Positions 28,429-37,818 of a stretch of 64,000 nucleotides of DNA are shown here, in pieces. The notes under the pieces are model-generated. The model ran no database searches. It saw only the letters and a list, made by a program, of their open reading frames with translations, and had not been told where the DNA came from. Location of the stretch: NCBI RefSeq assembly GCF_019430885.1, contig NZ_JAHYBZ010000008.1:186001-250000 (forward strand), written 5' to 3'. This DNA comes from Roseomonas alba. GTDB taxonomy: Bacteria > Pseudomonadota > Alphaproteobacteria > Acetobacterales > Acetobacteraceae. Made by a program: the position numbers and the translations under genes. Positions within the stretch are counted from its first letter, which is position 1. Every line of letters starts with the position of its first letter.

Positions 28429-28806
28429 TCAGGCCGAGTCGCGCCGGTGCCGCCATTGCAGCGCCACCAGCGCGGCCTTGGCCCAGCGCATGGTCAGGAC
28501 CGACAGCGGCAGGACGAAGAGCGGCCAGACGACGGCATGGACCCAGAGCGGCGGTTCGAACCGCACATCGACCCACAGGGCGAGGCCGACGGCGAGCGCG
28601 CCGATGACGAAGATGCCCGCCACCGCCGGCCCATCCCCCGCATCATGGGCCCGCAGGTCGAGCCCACAGACATCGCAACTGTCGCGGATGTCGAGCAGGC
28701 CGCGGAACAGCTTGCCCTTCCCGCAACGCGGACAGCGCCCGAGCAGGGCGGCGGCGACGAGCGAAGACCCCTGGGTCACGGACACACGCAGACCCTCCAA
28801 TGACAT
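28429..28806 (-). CDS. DUF983 family zinc-ribbon membrane protein
   Basis: A 125-residue protein with a four-Cys zinc ribbon (CPRCGKGKLF, then CDVCGLD) followed by two hydrophobic segments (GIFVIGALAVGLALWVDVRF and VVWPLFVLPLSVLTMRWAKA). DUF983 genes are usual in the cox operons of alphaproteobacteria. A role in oxidase assembly or quality control is inferred from position. ATG 28806. Confidence 0.85.
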   Translation of the reverse strand: MSLEGLRVSVTQGSSLVAAALLGRCPRCGKGKLFRGLLDIRDSCDVCGLDLRAHDAGDGPAVAGIFVIGALAVGLALWVDVRFEPPLWVHAVVWPLFVLPLSVLTMRWAKAALVALQWRHRRDSA

Positions 28807-28879
28807 CCGGCCGGACCTTGGGGGGTCCGGCCGGGCGAAGACGACGCAAGGCGCAGCGGACAGGCCGCCGCGCGGACCC

Positions 28880-29746
28880 TCAGTGCTGGGCGATCTCGCC
28901 GGCACCCCACCAGTAGATGCAGACGAAGAGGAACAGCCACACCACGTCCACGAAGTGCCAGTACCAAGCCGCGGCCTCGAAACCGAAATGGCGTTCCGGG
29001 GTGAAGTGGCCCTTGTAGGCGCGGATCCAGCAGACCAGCAGGAAGGTGGTGCCGACGATCACGTGGAAGCCGTGGAAGCCGGTCGCGAGGAAGAAGACCG
29101 AGGGATAGACGCCGCCATCCGCGAAGGGGAAGGGCGCCATCGAGTATTCCCAGGCCTGCAGCGAGGTGAACAGGATGCCGAGCAGCACCGTGATCCCGAG
29201 CCCCTGGATCAGCCCCTTGCGGTCGCCATTCAGCAGGGCGGCATGCGCCCAGGTCACCGTGCAGCCCGACAGCAGCAGGATCATGGTGTTGAGGAAGGGC
29301 AGGCTCCACGGATCGAAGGTGTGGATGCCGCGCGGCGGCCACACCGGCGGGGCCGCGGCGCCCGAGACATGCTCGGGGAACAGCGCGTAGTGGAAATAGG
29401 CCCAGAAGAAGGCGACGAAGAACATCACCTCGGAGGCGATGAACAGCGTCATGCCATAGCGCAGGCCGAGCTGGACGATCGGGGTGTGCAGGCCCGGCGT
29501 CCGCGCTTCCTTCACCACGTCGCGCCACCAGAAGAACATGGTGGCGAGCACGCCGAGCAGGCCGAGCCCGAACATCCAGTGCACGCCGTTATGCGCCCAC
29601 AGGACGATGCCGAAGACCAGCGCGCCGCCGCTGAACGACCCGATCAGCGGCCAGGGGGACGGATCCACCAGGTGGTAAGGGTGCTTGTGGTGCGGCGCGG
29701 TGTCGCCGCTTGCCGCATCGGCGTGCGCGAGGCTGGTGCTGGCCAT
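28880..29746 (-). CDS. ctaE: Cytochrome c oxidase subunit III
   Basis: A 288-residue, seven-helix subunit III of the aa3 oxidase. Recognisable segments are [19 protein letters not shown] at the N-terminus, [34 protein letters not shown] and the C-terminal [18 protein letters not shown] 29746. Upstream, 29747-29907 contains a stem (GCGGTGGC / GCCACCGC) but no gene. It follows CtaG in the usual alphaproteobacterial order. Confidence 0.95.
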   Translation of the reverse strand: MASTSLAHADAASGDTAPHHKHPYHLVDPSPWPLIGSFSGGALVFGIVLWAHNGVHWMFGLGLLGVLATMFFWWRDVVKEARTPGLHTPIVQLGLRYGMTLFIASEVMFFVAFFWAYFHYALFPEHVSGAAAPPVWPPRGIHTFDPWSLPFLNTMILLLSGCTVTWAHAALLNGDRKGLIQGLGITVLLGILFTSLQAWEYSMAPFPFADGGVYPSVFFLATGFHGFHVIVGTTFLLVCWIRAYKGHFTPERHFGFEAAAWYWHFVDVVWLFLFVCIYWWGAGEIAQH

Positions 29747-29907
29747 CGGAATCCCTGGAACCTGATCAGTCGCGCGCGGACGGCCTGCGCCACCCACCCG
29801 CATGGTGCTGCATCAATCCCGAAAACCCCCGCCGGATCAAGCCCACGCGGGTGTCCGGACGCAGATGGTGGCACGGCAACCACAGCGGTGGCGCGGCCAC
29901 CGCCGGA

Positions 29908-30528
29908 TCAGTTGGTGCGGGGCGCCCCGAGGCGGCCGACATGCGGCCCGGCATTCGCCAGCGCGCCGGCGCGCTGCGCGTCCTCGATCGTGCGATAGAA
30001 GGTGTAGGACAGGGTGATGGTGGTGACGTCGCTGGTGTTCGGATCCTCGGCGATGCGCGGATCGACCCAGAAGGAAACAGGCATGTCCACGCGCTGCCCG
30101 GGTTCGAGCGTCTGCTGGTCGAAGCAGAAGCAGGCGACCTTGTGGAAGTACCGGCCGACCTTCTCCGGCGTGACATTGTAGACGGCGATGCCGGTGACCG
30201 GCGTGCCGGCCTCATTGGCGGCGGTGTAGAAGGCGAGGCCCTCCTCGCCGACCGGCAGCGTCATGGATCGCTGCTCGGGCTGGAAGCGCCAGGGCAGGCT
30301 GCGATCGGTCTGGGCATCGAAGCGCACCGTCACGCTGCGCCCGCCGGAAGACCCTGGAGCGGCCTGGCCGGTCTGCACCGTGCCGTTGTAGCCCGTGACC
30401 TGGCAGAAGAGGGTGTAGAGCGGAACCGAGGCGAAGGAGAGGCCGACCATGCCCGCCGCGACCCCGGCGATGCCGAAGCCGACCCGCTTGTTGCGGCGCT
30501 TGATCGCCGCGGCCCGTGTCTCGTCCAT
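29908..30528 (-). CDS. ctaG: Cytochrome c oxidase assembly protein CtaG (Cox11)
   Basis: Membrane-anchored copper chaperone that builds the CuB site of subunit I. The 206-residue product has a single N-terminal TM segment (GFGIAGVAAGMVGLSFASVP), an LFCQVTGYNGT segment with the conserved Cys, and the copper motif CFCF in VACFCFDQQTLEPGQ. ATG 30528. Upstream is copy 6 of the family A repeat, separating it from the small gene and ctaB. Confidence 0.95.
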   Translation of the reverse strand: MDETRAAAIKRRNKRVGFGIAGVAAGMVGLSFASVPLYTLFCQVTGYNGTVQTGQAAPGSSGGRSVTVRFDAQTDRSLPWRFQPEQRSMTLPVGEEGLAFYTAANEAGTPVTGIAVYNVTPEKVGRYFHKVACFCFDQQTLEPGQRVDMPVSFWVDPRIAEDPNTSDVTTITLSYTFYRTIEDAQRAGALANAGPHVGRLGAPRTN

Positions 30529-30578
30529 GGGCGTGATGTGCGCTCGCCCGCGGCGGATGGCAAGACGGAGACGCGCTG

Positions 30579-30868
30579 GTGATTGGAGAGGGGGCTCTGC
30601 CCCTCTCCGCAACGTGGCGTGGTGCTTCGCGCCCGCTAAAGGTCGAAAAGCCTCTGGACATCTTGAGTTGGTGACGGGCGCGGCAGCCGGTCCTGCGAAT
30701 TGAAGGATGCAATCGGCACAATGCGGCTCAGAATCCCGGTGCTGAGCACATCGGGCACGTCACCCGTAGGAAAACCCGTCCTGCCCAATACCAGGTATCG
30801 GTTTCCAAAGGCCCTGGGGCCTTTGGTGGGGTGAGCCCGAGAGGGGCAAAGCCCCTCTCGGTCCCGCA
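30579..30868. repeat. Family A dispersed element, copy 6 (inside the oxidase operon)
   Basis: Left arm 30579-30670: GAGAGGGGGCTCTGCCCCTC, then AAGGTCGAAAAGCCTCTGG. Right arm 30783-30868: CCAGGTATCGGTTTCCAAAG, the CCCTGGGGCC hairpin and GAGAGGGGCAAAGCCCCTCT. It occupies the 356-base gap between ctaG and the 42-residue gene. Confidence 0.7.
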
Positions 30869-30884
30869 CTCACCAAGCCGGGCC

Positions 30885-31013
30885 TCAGCCGCGCAGCAGC
30901 CGCGCCATCCCGACGAAGTAGAACAGCACCGCCAGCCCGATCAGCACGGTCATGATGGCGATGTTGCGCCCGCGCCGGCGCTTTTCGAAGACCGCGCGTT
31001 CCTCGGGGGTCAT
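30885..31013 (-). CDS. 42-residue membrane protein between ctaB and ctaG
   Basis: ATG 31013 to TGA 30885 encodes 42 residues: a basic, charged N-terminus (MTPEERAVFEKRRRGRN) then one TM helix (MTVLIGLAVLFYFVGMARLL). Its start codon overlaps the ctaB stop as ATGA, so it is coupled to ctaB. Alphaproteobacterial cox operons commonly hold a tiny hydrophobic gene here (CoxF or orf1-like); its role is unknown. Confidence 0.8.
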   Translation of the reverse strand: MTPEERAVFEKRRRGRNIAIMTVLIGLAVLFYFVGMARLLRG

Positions 31014-31969
31014 GACCCGAGGACCAGCCGGTCCACTGCCAGCGCCGCGAACAGGATGAACAGGTAGTAGAGCGAAAAGCGGAAGCAGGCCCGCGCCGGC
31101 GCATCCCGGGTCAGGCTCCGGCCATCCTCGTCCTGCTGGTCGCGCAGCACGAAGATGGCGCGCAGCAGGAAGCCGCCGCCGAGGACCGCCGCGACGGCCG
31201 CATAGGCCGGGCCGGCAAAGCCCACGGCCCAGGGTAGCAACCCGATCGGCAGCAGCAGCGCGGCATAGATCACGATCTGCCGCCGCGTCTCCTTCGCACC
31301 GTTGGTCACCGGCAGCATGGGCACGCCGGCGCGCGCGTAGTCGTCATGCGCCCAAAGGGCGAGCGACCAGAAATGCGGCGGCGTCCAGAAGAAGATGATG
31401 GCGAAGAGGATCAGCGGCACCATCGTTACGTCGCCGGTCACGGCGGCCCAACCGATCACCGGCGGAAAGGCGCCAGCCGCGCCGCCGATGACAATGTTCT
31501 GCGGCGTCCGGCGCTTCAGCCACATTGTGTAGACGAAGACGTAGAAGGCGATGGACAGCGCCAGCACCACCGCGGCCGCGACATTCGTCGCCATCCACAT
31601 CACGGTGACCGAGGCAACCGCGAGGGTGATGCCGAAGCCGAGCGCCGCACCCGGGGCGATGCGCCCGTCGGGGATCGGCCGCTTGGCGGTACGGCGCATG
31701 ACCGCGTCGATGTCGCGGTCGTACCACATGTTGATCGCACCGGCCGCGCCCGAGGCGACGGCGATGCACAGGATGGCCGTCGCCGCGAGCACAGGATGCA
31801 TCGCCCCCGCGCCGGGCGCGACCAGCATGCCCACCAGGCCGGAGAAGACCACCAGCGACATCACGCGCGGCTTCAGCAGCGCGATCCAGTCGCCGACCTC
31901 GGACATGTCGTAGGATGCAGGAAGGGGGGCGGCGCCCCCCTGTCCCGGTTCCATGGCGGTGTCGCTCAT
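31010..31969 (-). CDS. ctaB: Protoheme IX farnesyltransferase (heme o synthase, CtaB)
   Basis: UbiA-superfamily prenyltransferase that makes heme o, precursor of heme a. At 319 residues with about nine helices it is full length. The first prenyl-diphosphate motif is NMWYDRDIDAVMRRT, and the second is AHDDYARAGVPMLPV. The substrate-region segment FWTPPHFWSLALW is conserved. A short Gly/Ala N-terminal extension precedes the usual start. ATG 31969 lies 24 bases after ctaD. Confidence 0.95.
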   Translation of the reverse strand: MSDTAMEPGQGGAAPLPASYDMSEVGDWIALLKPRVMSLVVFSGLVGMLVAPGAGAMHPVLAATAILCIAVASGAAGAINMWYDRDIDAVMRRTAKRPIPDGRIAPGAALGFGITLAVASVTVMWMATNVAAAVVLALSIAFYVFVYTMWLKRRTPQNIVIGGAAGAFPPVIGWAAVTGDVTMVPLILFAIIFFWTPPHFWSLALWAHDDYARAGVPMLPVTNGAKETRRQIVIYAALLLPIGLLPWAVGFAGPAYAAVAAVLGGGFLLRAIFVLRDQQDEDGRSLTRDAPARACFRFSLYYLFILFAALAVDRLVLGS

Positions 31970-31993
31970 GGGTGCTCCGTCAGGCCGCGCGCC

Positions 31994-33580
31994 TCAGCGG
32001 ATGCGCGGCAGTTCCTCGAAGGTGTGGAAGGGCGGCGGGGAGGAGACCTGCCATTCGAGCGTGGTCGCGCCGGCGCCCCAGTAGTTGTCGGCCAGCTTCT
32101 CCTTCGAACGGAAGGTCAGGTAGACGACGTAGAGGAACAGCAGCAGCGAGGCGGCCGAGATGTAGGACCCGATCGAGGCCAGCATGTTCCAGCCCCACAG
32201 CGCCTCCGGATAGTCCGGATAGCGGCGCGGCATGCCCTGGGTGCCCGAGAAGTGCATCGGGAAGAAGGTCAGGTTCACGCCGATGAAGGTCAGCCAGAAA
32301 TGCACCTTGCCCCAGAATTCCGGGTACTGGTGGCCGCTCATCTTGCCGATCCAGTAGTAGAAGCCGGCATAGATGCTGAACACCGCGCCGAGCGACAGCA
32401 CGTAGTGGAAGTGCGCCACGACGTAGTAGGTGTTGTGCAGGACCTGGGTAATGCCGGCATTGGCCAGCACGACGCCCGTCACGCCACCCACGGTGAACAG
32501 GAAGATGAAGCCGATGGCGAAGAGCATCGGGGTCTTCAGCTCGATCGACCCGCCCCACATGGTGGCGATCCAGGAGAAGATCTTGATGCCCGTCGGCACC
32601 GCGATCACCAGCGTCGCAGCCATGAAGTAGGCGCGGGTGTCCACGTCGATGCCCGACTGGAACATGTGGTGCGCCCACACGATGAAGCCGACGAAGCCGA
32701 TCGCGACCATGGCATAGGCCATGCCCAGGTAGCCGAAGACCGGCTTGCGGGCGAAGGTCGAGATCACGTGGCTGATGATGCCGAAGCCCGGCAGGATCAT
32801 GATGTAGACTTCGGGGTGACCGAAGAACCAGAACAGGTGCTGGAAGAGCACGGGGTCGCCGCCGCCTTCCGGCTTGAAGAAGGCCGTGCCGAAGTTGCGG
32901 TCGGTGATCAGCATGGTGATGGCACCCGCCAGCACCGGCACCGAGAGCAGCAGCAGGAAGGCGGTGACCAGCATCGACCAGACGAACAGCGGCATCTTGT
33001 GCAGGGTCATGCCCGGCGCGCGCATGTTCAGGATGGTGGTGATGAAGTTCGCCGCGCCCATGATGGAGGACGCGCCCGCCAGGTGCAGCGAGAACAGCGC
33101 CATGTCCATCGCCATGGACGGGTGGTACTGGTTCGACGACAGCGGCGGATAGATCGTCCAGCCCGCTCCCGGCCCCTCGCCCACGAAGGCCGAGGCCAGC
33201 AGCAACATGAAGGCCGGCACCAGCAGCCAGAAGCTGATGTTGTTCATGCGCGGGAAGGCCATGTCCGGCGCGCCGATCATGATCGGCACGAACCAGTTGC
33301 CGAACCCGCCGATCAACGCCGGCATGACCACGAAGAACACCATGATCAGGCCGTGCGCCGAGACCAGCGCATTCCACATCTGCCCGTCGGCGAAGAACTG
33401 CATGCCGGGCTGCTGCAGCTCAAGCCGCATCAGCACCGAGATGGCCACGCCGATCACCGCCGCGAAGACGGCGAAGATGATGTAGAGCGTCCCGATGTCC
33501 TTGTGGTTCGTCGAGAACAGCCAGCGCGAGACAAAACCGGGCTTGTGGTCGTCGTGATGGGCGTCGATAGCGGTCGCCAT
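31994..33580 (-). CDS. ctaD: Cytochrome c oxidase subunit I
   Basis: The 528-residue, 12-helix catalytic subunit carrying heme a, heme a3 and CuB. Seen are the CuB block [17 protein letters not shown] with the cross-linked His-Tyr pair, the helix with HHMFQSGID, the K-channel Lys in TGIKIFSW and the His pair of heme a/a3 in [14 protein letters not shown]. It is an A1-type haem-copper oxidase (HPEVY and the YSHPEV-like helix Glu region). Transcribed with ctaC and ctaB. Confidence 0.97.
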   Translation of the reverse strand: MATAIDAHHDDHKPGFVSRWLFSTNHKDIGTLYIIFAVFAAVIGVAISVLMRLELQQPGMQFFADGQMWNALVSAHGLIMVFFVVMPALIGGFGNWFVPIMIGAPDMAFPRMNNISFWLLVPAFMLLLASAFVGEGPGAGWTIYPPLSSNQYHPSMAMDMALFSLHLAGASSIMGAANFITTILNMRAPGMTLHKMPLFVWSMLVTAFLLLLSVPVLAGAITMLITDRNFGTAFFKPEGGGDPVLFQHLFWFFGHPEVYIMILPGFGIISHVISTFARKPVFGYLGMAYAMVAIGFVGFIVWAHHMFQSGIDVDTRAYFMAATLVIAVPTGIKIFSWIATMWGGSIELKTPMLFAIGFIFLFTVGGVTGVVLANAGITQVLHNTYYVVAHFHYVLSLGAVFSIYAGFYYWIGKMSGHQYPEFWGKVHFWLTFIGVNLTFFPMHFSGTQGMPRRYPDYPEALWGWNMLASIGSYISAASLLLFLYVVYLTFRSKEKLADNYWGAGATTLEWQVSSPPPFHTFEELPRIR

Positions 33581-33600
33581 GGGTATGTCCTCCGCGCGCC

Positions 33601-34494
33601 TTAGCGGCGCACCTCAGCAATCTGAACGGTGTCGGTCTCGGCGGGTGCTGCAGCAGCCGGCGCGGCCGGGGCGTCGGCGCTGGCGAAGCGCGTGCGCGCC
33701 TCGGCCACCCACTTGTCGAAATCCTCGCGGCTCACGGCGCGGACTGCGATCGGCATGAACCAGTGGTTCGTCCCGCAGATCTGGTTGCACTGGCCGTAGA
33801 AGATGCCTTCGCGATCCGCGCGCATCCAGGTCTCGAGCGCGCGGCCCGGGATGGAGTAGCGCTGCACGCCGAGCGCGGGGACGAAGAAGGAATGGATCAC
33901 GTCATAGCCCTGCGTGATCACGCGAACATTGGCGTTCACCGGGATCACCAGTTCGTTGTCGACCGCGAGGCGATAGAGATCGCGCCGCTCCGGCGGAAGC
34001 TGATCCTCGGGGATCGGGTAGCTGTCGAACGCGAAGTTGCCGTGATCCGGATAGGTGTAGTGCCAGTACCACTGGCGCCCCTGCACCGTGATGGTGATGT
34101 CGGCGTCGCGGGTACGGTCCTCGTAGTAGATCAGGCGGAAGGACGGGATCGCGATGACCAGCAGGATGATCACCGGCACCGCGGTCCAAGCCACTTCCAG
34201 CAGCGTGTTATGGCTGGTGGTGGACGGCGTCGGGTTCACCGAGGCGCGGAAGCGCCAGATGCAATACGCCAGCAGCACCGCGACGAAGATCGTGATGACC
34301 ACGATGATCGCCAAGACGAGCGCGTTGAAGTCGTGAATGGCTTCCTTGATCGGCCCGCCCGCCGCCTGCAGGCCTATGCCCCATGCATGGGGTGCGCCCA
34401 CCATCTGTTCCTCGGCCAGGGCCGGCGTCACCATCGCCGCCATCGCCAGGCAGAACGCTGCCGCCCAGAAGCGCTTCCATCCGCTCAACCGCAT
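33601..34494 (-). CDS. ctaC: Cytochrome c oxidase subunit II
   Basis: A 297-residue CuA subunit: signal peptide ([10 protein letters not shown]), two TM helices ([20 protein letters not shown] and [19 protein letters not shown]) and a cupredoxin domain. CuA ligands are in [16 protein letters not shown]: both Cys, the His and the Met are present, while the Glu usual between the Cys is Gln. This ligand acts through its backbone, so activity is not excluded. ATG 34494 is chosen; an Ala/Pro-rich C-terminal tail follows residue 265. It is the first gene of the operon. Confidence 0.95.
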   Translation of the reverse strand: MRLSGWKRFWAAAFCLAMAAMVTPALAEEQMVGAPHAWGIGLQAAGGPIKEAIHDFNALVLAIIVVITIFVAVLLAYCIWRFRASVNPTPSTTSHNTLLEVAWTAVPVIILLVIAIPSFRLIYYEDRTRDADITITVQGRQWYWHYTYPDHGNFAFDSYPIPEDQLPPERRDLYRLAVDNELVIPVNANVRVITQGYDVIHSFFVPALGVQRYSIPGRALETWMRADREGIFYGQCNQICGTNHWFMPIAVRAVSREDFDKWVAEARTRFASADAPAAPAAAAPAETDTVQIAEVRR

Positions 34495-34689
34495 CACCGT
34501 TTCCCTGTCCGCGTTGCCGCGCAACCCCAAGACTTCACGTGTCGCGCGATCGCCCGGCCAGACGATGCGCTCGCCGCCGATCGCAACTCCGGCAACGTGG
34601 GCGGACCATAGTCGGGGCGCCCCGCACTGCACAAGTGACCACGCATTGATCCAGCGCAAACGGCGCCGATGAAACGAATTTCGCGCCCG

Positions 34690-35394
34690 TCAGTCGGCCG
34701 CGAGCGCGACCGCCGCAGCGGCCGGATTGCGCATCTGGACCAGCGTGAAGATGCCCGCGGGGGGGCAGGGTTCGATGAACTCGACGGCTGTCGTCTCGGG
34801 GGCGAACAGGTCGCGCAGCGCGAAGTCGGGGTGCCAGCCGAGTCGGCGCGACAGCGGCGCCATGGTGCGCTCGATCCACCAGCGCGGCCCGCCCTCGGCC
34901 GCGAAATGGTTGACGAAGAGCAGATGCCCGCCCGGCCGCACCACGCGCGACATCTCGGCGAACAGCTTCTTCGCATCCGGCACGACCGAGGCGGTGAACA
35001 TCGCCACCGCGATATCGAAGGACCCGTCGGCGAACGCCATGTCCTCGGCGTTCATCTCGACCAGGCCGCCGACATTGGCAAGTTTCTCGGTTGCGACGCG
35101 CTCGCGCGCCTTCTCGAGCATGTCGCGCGACAGGTCGATGCCGACCACCTGCAGGTCACGCCGGTAGAGCGGCAAGGCGAGGCCGGTGCCCACGCCCACC
35201 TCCAGCACGCGCGGCCCGGCCAGGCGGTTCACCGCGGTCACGGCCCGGCGCCGGCCGAAGCCCGACACGCCCCCGAACACCACGTCATAGATGCCCGCCC
35301 AGCGGCGATAGGCCTCACGAACGCTGGCGGCATCGAGCGCAGCGCGGGCATGCCCACGCTCCTCGGCCCCTTTGGCCATTCCGATGTCCGCCAT
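34690..35394 (-). CDS. SAM-dependent methyltransferase, PmtA-like
   Basis: Class I methyltransferase of 234 residues. SAM motif I is VLEVGVGTGLALPLY, motif II contains VVGIDLSRDML, and EDMAFADGSFDIAV is motif post-II. The N-terminal VREAYRRWAGIYDVVFGG resembles the Rhodobacter-type phosphatidylethanolamine N-methyltransferase, so a membrane-lipid role is likely. ATG 35394 is chosen since AGGGA lies 4 bases upstream; GTG 35406 is an alternative. The gene is monocistronic, 195 bases from the ctaC start. Confidence 0.82.
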   Translation of the reverse strand: MADIGMAKGAEERGHARAALDAASVREAYRRWAGIYDVVFGGVSGFGRRRAVTAVNRLAGPRVLEVGVGTGLALPLYRRDLQVVGIDLSRDMLEKARERVATEKLANVGGLVEMNAEDMAFADGSFDIAVAMFTASVVPDAKKLFAEMSRVVRPGGHLLFVNHFAAEGGPRWWIERTMAPLSRRLGWHPDFALRDLFAPETTAVEFIEPCPPAGIFTLVQMRNPAAAAVALAAD

Positions 35395-35572
35395 CGATTC
35401 CCTCACGCGCGCGCCCCGTCTGCCAGGGCTGCAGCACCCCGGCGGACCCCTCGGCCGCCGAAACCATGCAGGCGTTGCGGCGCTTCGCTAGACCACCGGC
35501 GCCGCCCGCGCAAGCACAGCCTGCGGTTGCGACTGCGGAACAGATCTGTGGTCCCAGCATCGGGACGCAGGG

Positions 35573-36442
35573 TCAAGCTGCCCGCCTGCGATCCGGCAGG
35601 GCCACCAGTACGCCGCCCAGGGCCACGATGACCATGCCGACCACGGTCAGAGCATCCGGCACGTCCCCGAAGACGAGCACGCCCGCCAGCACTGCCCAGA
35701 TGATCTGGGTGTAGGACATGGGGGCCAGAAGACTTGCCGGCGCCCGCGCGAAAGCCATGACCAGCAGCCCATGCCCGATCCCGCCCAGCACGCCGAGCAG
35801 CATCAGCGCCCCCCAGCCGCTCGGGCCAGGCCAGGTCCAGATGAAGGGTGTCGTCGCGGTCAGGACCAACGAGGCCGACAGGCTGGTGTGGAAGATGGTC
35901 GTCCGCGGATCGTCCAACCCGGCGAGTCGCCGGGTCAGGATCTGGTAGACCGCGAACAGCGCCGCTGTGCCGAGCGGCAGCACCATCGCCCAATGCATCG
36001 GCGCCCCGCCAAACAGGAAGGGCGGGCGCAGCAGCACCAACACCCCGAACATCCCGATCGCCACTCCGGCCCAACGGCGCCATCCGACAGCCTCCTTCAA
36101 GACGATGGCCGCGAGCGTGATGGTGAAGAGCGGCGAGGCGAATCCCACCGCCGTCGCATCGGCCAAGGGGATATGAACAAGCGCGTTGGTGAAGATGAAG
36201 TTGCAGCCCGCGAGGGTGAGGCTTCGCAGGGTCTGCCAGCCAGGTGCCTTCGACCGCCAGGGGAAATGGCCGGTGATGACCCGCAAGGCGATGGCGACCG
36301 TGATGAAGCCGAACAGGAACCGCGCCCACATCACCTGCGTGACCGGAAATCCCGCGGCGAGCAGCTTGATGAGGGTGTCCATGCAGACGAAGGTCGCCAG
36401 CGCGGCCAGTTGAAGGGCAACGCCGGCCAGGCGGGAGTGCAT
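35573..36442 (-). CDS. DMT superfamily (EamA-type) transporter
   Basis: Ten-TM permease of 289 residues made of two EamA repeats. It opens with VALQLAALATFVCMDTLIKL and the second half begins ALFAVYQILTRRLAG. Family members export amino acids, purines or nucleotide sugars; the substrate is not readable. ATG 36442. The region 35395-35572 downstream holds no gene. Confidence 0.85.
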   Translation of the reverse strand: MHSRLAGVALQLAALATFVCMDTLIKLLAAGFPVTQVMWARFLFGFITVAIALRVITGHFPWRSKAPGWQTLRSLTLAGCNFIFTNALVHIPLADATAVGFASPLFTITLAAIVLKEAVGWRRWAGVAIGMFGVLVLLRPPFLFGGAPMHWAMVLPLGTAALFAVYQILTRRLAGLDDPRTTIFHTSLSASLVLTATTPFIWTWPGPSGWGALMLLGVLGGIGHGLLVMAFARAPASLLAPMSYTQIIWAVLAGVLVFGDVPDALTVVGMVIVALGGVLVALPDRRRAA

Positions 36443-36474
36443 GATCAGCGGGCGCCCCACTGCGGGCGAAGGGA

Positions 36475-36776
36475 CCATTGGAGGGGCTTTGCCCCTCCAA
36501 ACCACCCCACCACGGGTACCCATTCACGTTGCCCCGGCAAGGTGAATGGGGCCCAAATAGGCCAAAAGGCCTTTGGAAACATCGACTTGGCGCCGCGCAC
36601 GACAGGCACGCCAGCCAAGGAAGCGCAGCCCTTGCGCCCAATAGGCCCGAGGGCACGGGCGGCGCGTCCCGGTCGGCCCCGACAGCGCCGCGAAGCGCCA
36701 AGTATCGGTTTCCAAAGGCCTTGCGGCCTTTGGTGTGGAGGAGTCCGGGGAGGGGCAAAGCCCCTCCCCGCCACGC
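36475..36776. repeat. Family A dispersed element, copy 7
   Basis: Left arm 36475-36600: GGAGGGGCTTTGCCCCTCC, a second stem, then AGGCCTTTGGAAACATCG. The left arm carries an extra stem (CATTCACGTTGCC / GGCAAGGTGAATG). Right arm 36694-36776: CCAAGTATCGGTTTCCAAAG, GCCTTGCGGC hairpin, GGGGAGGGGCAAAGCCCCTC. It fills the 340-base gap 36443-36782. Confidence 0.75.
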
Positions 36777-36782
36777 CCTGCG

Positions 36783-37784
36783 TCACAGAAAATCCCGCAG
36801 CAGCGCGACGAGCGGCTTGTCCGCCGGCGGCATGGCGTAGTCCCCCAGCCGCTGCGGCCGCACCCAGGCCAGTGCCTGCCCTTCCTGCGCCGTCACCATC
36901 CCGTCCCAGCGCCGGCACAGGTAGAGCGGCATCAGCAGGTGGAAGCTCTCATAACCATGCGATGCGAAGGCGAAGGGCGCGAGGCAGGCCTCGGACACGT
37001 CGATGCCGAGTTCTTCCTTCAACTCCCGGATCAGCGCGGCCTCGGGGGTTTCGCCGGCATGAACCTTGCCGCCTGGGAATTCCCACAGGCCGGCCAGGGG
37101 TTTGCCCTCGGGCCGGCGGGCCAGCAGCACGCGGTTGTCCGGGTCGATCAGGCCGACAGCGGCGACGAGGAGGATGCGCTTCCCCTCCCCTTCCGGCAGG
37201 GCGGGCGCGGCGGCGGGCGCGGCCTGGGCCGGCGAGAGGTCGGCGCGGCCGGCCTCGAACAGCCGCACCGGCATGGCGCCGCCACGGGAGAGGAAATCCT
37301 GCGCCCCGGTCCCGGTCTCGCGGAAGCCGATGCGGAGCAGCACGGCGGCGGACCGGGCGTTGTCGGTCAGCGCGCTCGCCGTGATGCGGTCGAGGTCGAG
37401 ATTGGCCAGCGCCCAGTGGGTGAGGCGACCAGCGGCCTCGGGCGCGATGCCCTGGCCCCAGTGGCGGCGGCCGACCCAGTAGCCGAGCTCGGCGGACCGG
37501 TCGTCGCGGTCGCGGGTCAGGCCGACGCAGCCGACCAGGACGTCGTCCGTCTTGCGGGCGATGGCAAGGTGATAGGCCTCGCCCTCGACGATGCGGTCTG
37601 CGGTGGAGGCGATCCACTCATCGGCCAGGTCGCGCGGATAGGGAAAGGGCACCCGGGCGAGGGTCTTCGCCACTTCCCAGTCATTGACCAGGCGGTGCAG
37701 TTCGGCGGCATCCTCGGCACGAAGCGGGCGCAGCAGGAAGCGCTCGGTCTCGAGCGGAGCGAAGGTCAGGGCGGAGTCGGGCAT
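36783..37784 (-). CDS. Fusion of a GNAT acetyltransferase and a Nudix (MutT-like) hydrolase
   Basis: A single 333-residue frame with two enzymes. Residues 8-165 are a RimJ/RimL-type GNAT domain (LETERFLLRPL, then GYWVGRRHWGQGIAPEAAG for acetyl-CoA). Residues 205-333 are a Nudix hydrolase with a complete Nudix box (about 239-260: G-x5-E-x7-REL-x-EELG) and WEFPGGK, matching MutT 8-oxo-dGTP hydrolases. A Pro/Ala linker (185-200) joins them. ATG 37784 gives MPDSALTFAPLETER. Partners in other alphaproteobacteria are usually two separate genes near argJ. It lies 34 bases after the methyltransferase gene. Confidence 0.9.
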   Translation of the reverse strand: MPDSALTFAPLETERFLLRPLRAEDAAELHRLVNDWEVAKTLARVPFPYPRDLADEWIASTADRIVEGEAYHLAIARKTDDVLVGCVGLTRDRDDRSAELGYWVGRRHWGQGIAPEAAGRLTHWALANLDLDRITASALTDNARSAAVLLRIGFRETGTGAQDFLSRGGAMPVRLFEAGRADLSPAQAAPAAAPALPEGEGKRILLVAAVGLIDPDNRVLLARRPEGKPLAGLWEFPGGKVHAGETPEAALIRELKEELGIDVSEACLAPFAFASHGYESFHLLMPLYLCRRWDGMVTAQEGQALAWVRPQRLGDYAMPPADKPLVALLRDFL

Positions 37785-37818
37785 CCAGCCGCCAGGAACG
37801 GCGAGGGGACGGTTGCCG

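Noticed and set aside
28552..28575. GGTTCGAACC-like sequence resembling a tRNA T-arm
   Set aside because: No flanking acceptor or anticodon stem; it lies within the DUF983 coding sequence.
31346..33604. 752-codon plus-strand frame opposite ctaD
   Set aside because: Rich in His, Asp and Arg with no domain; antisense artefact of the oxidase gene.
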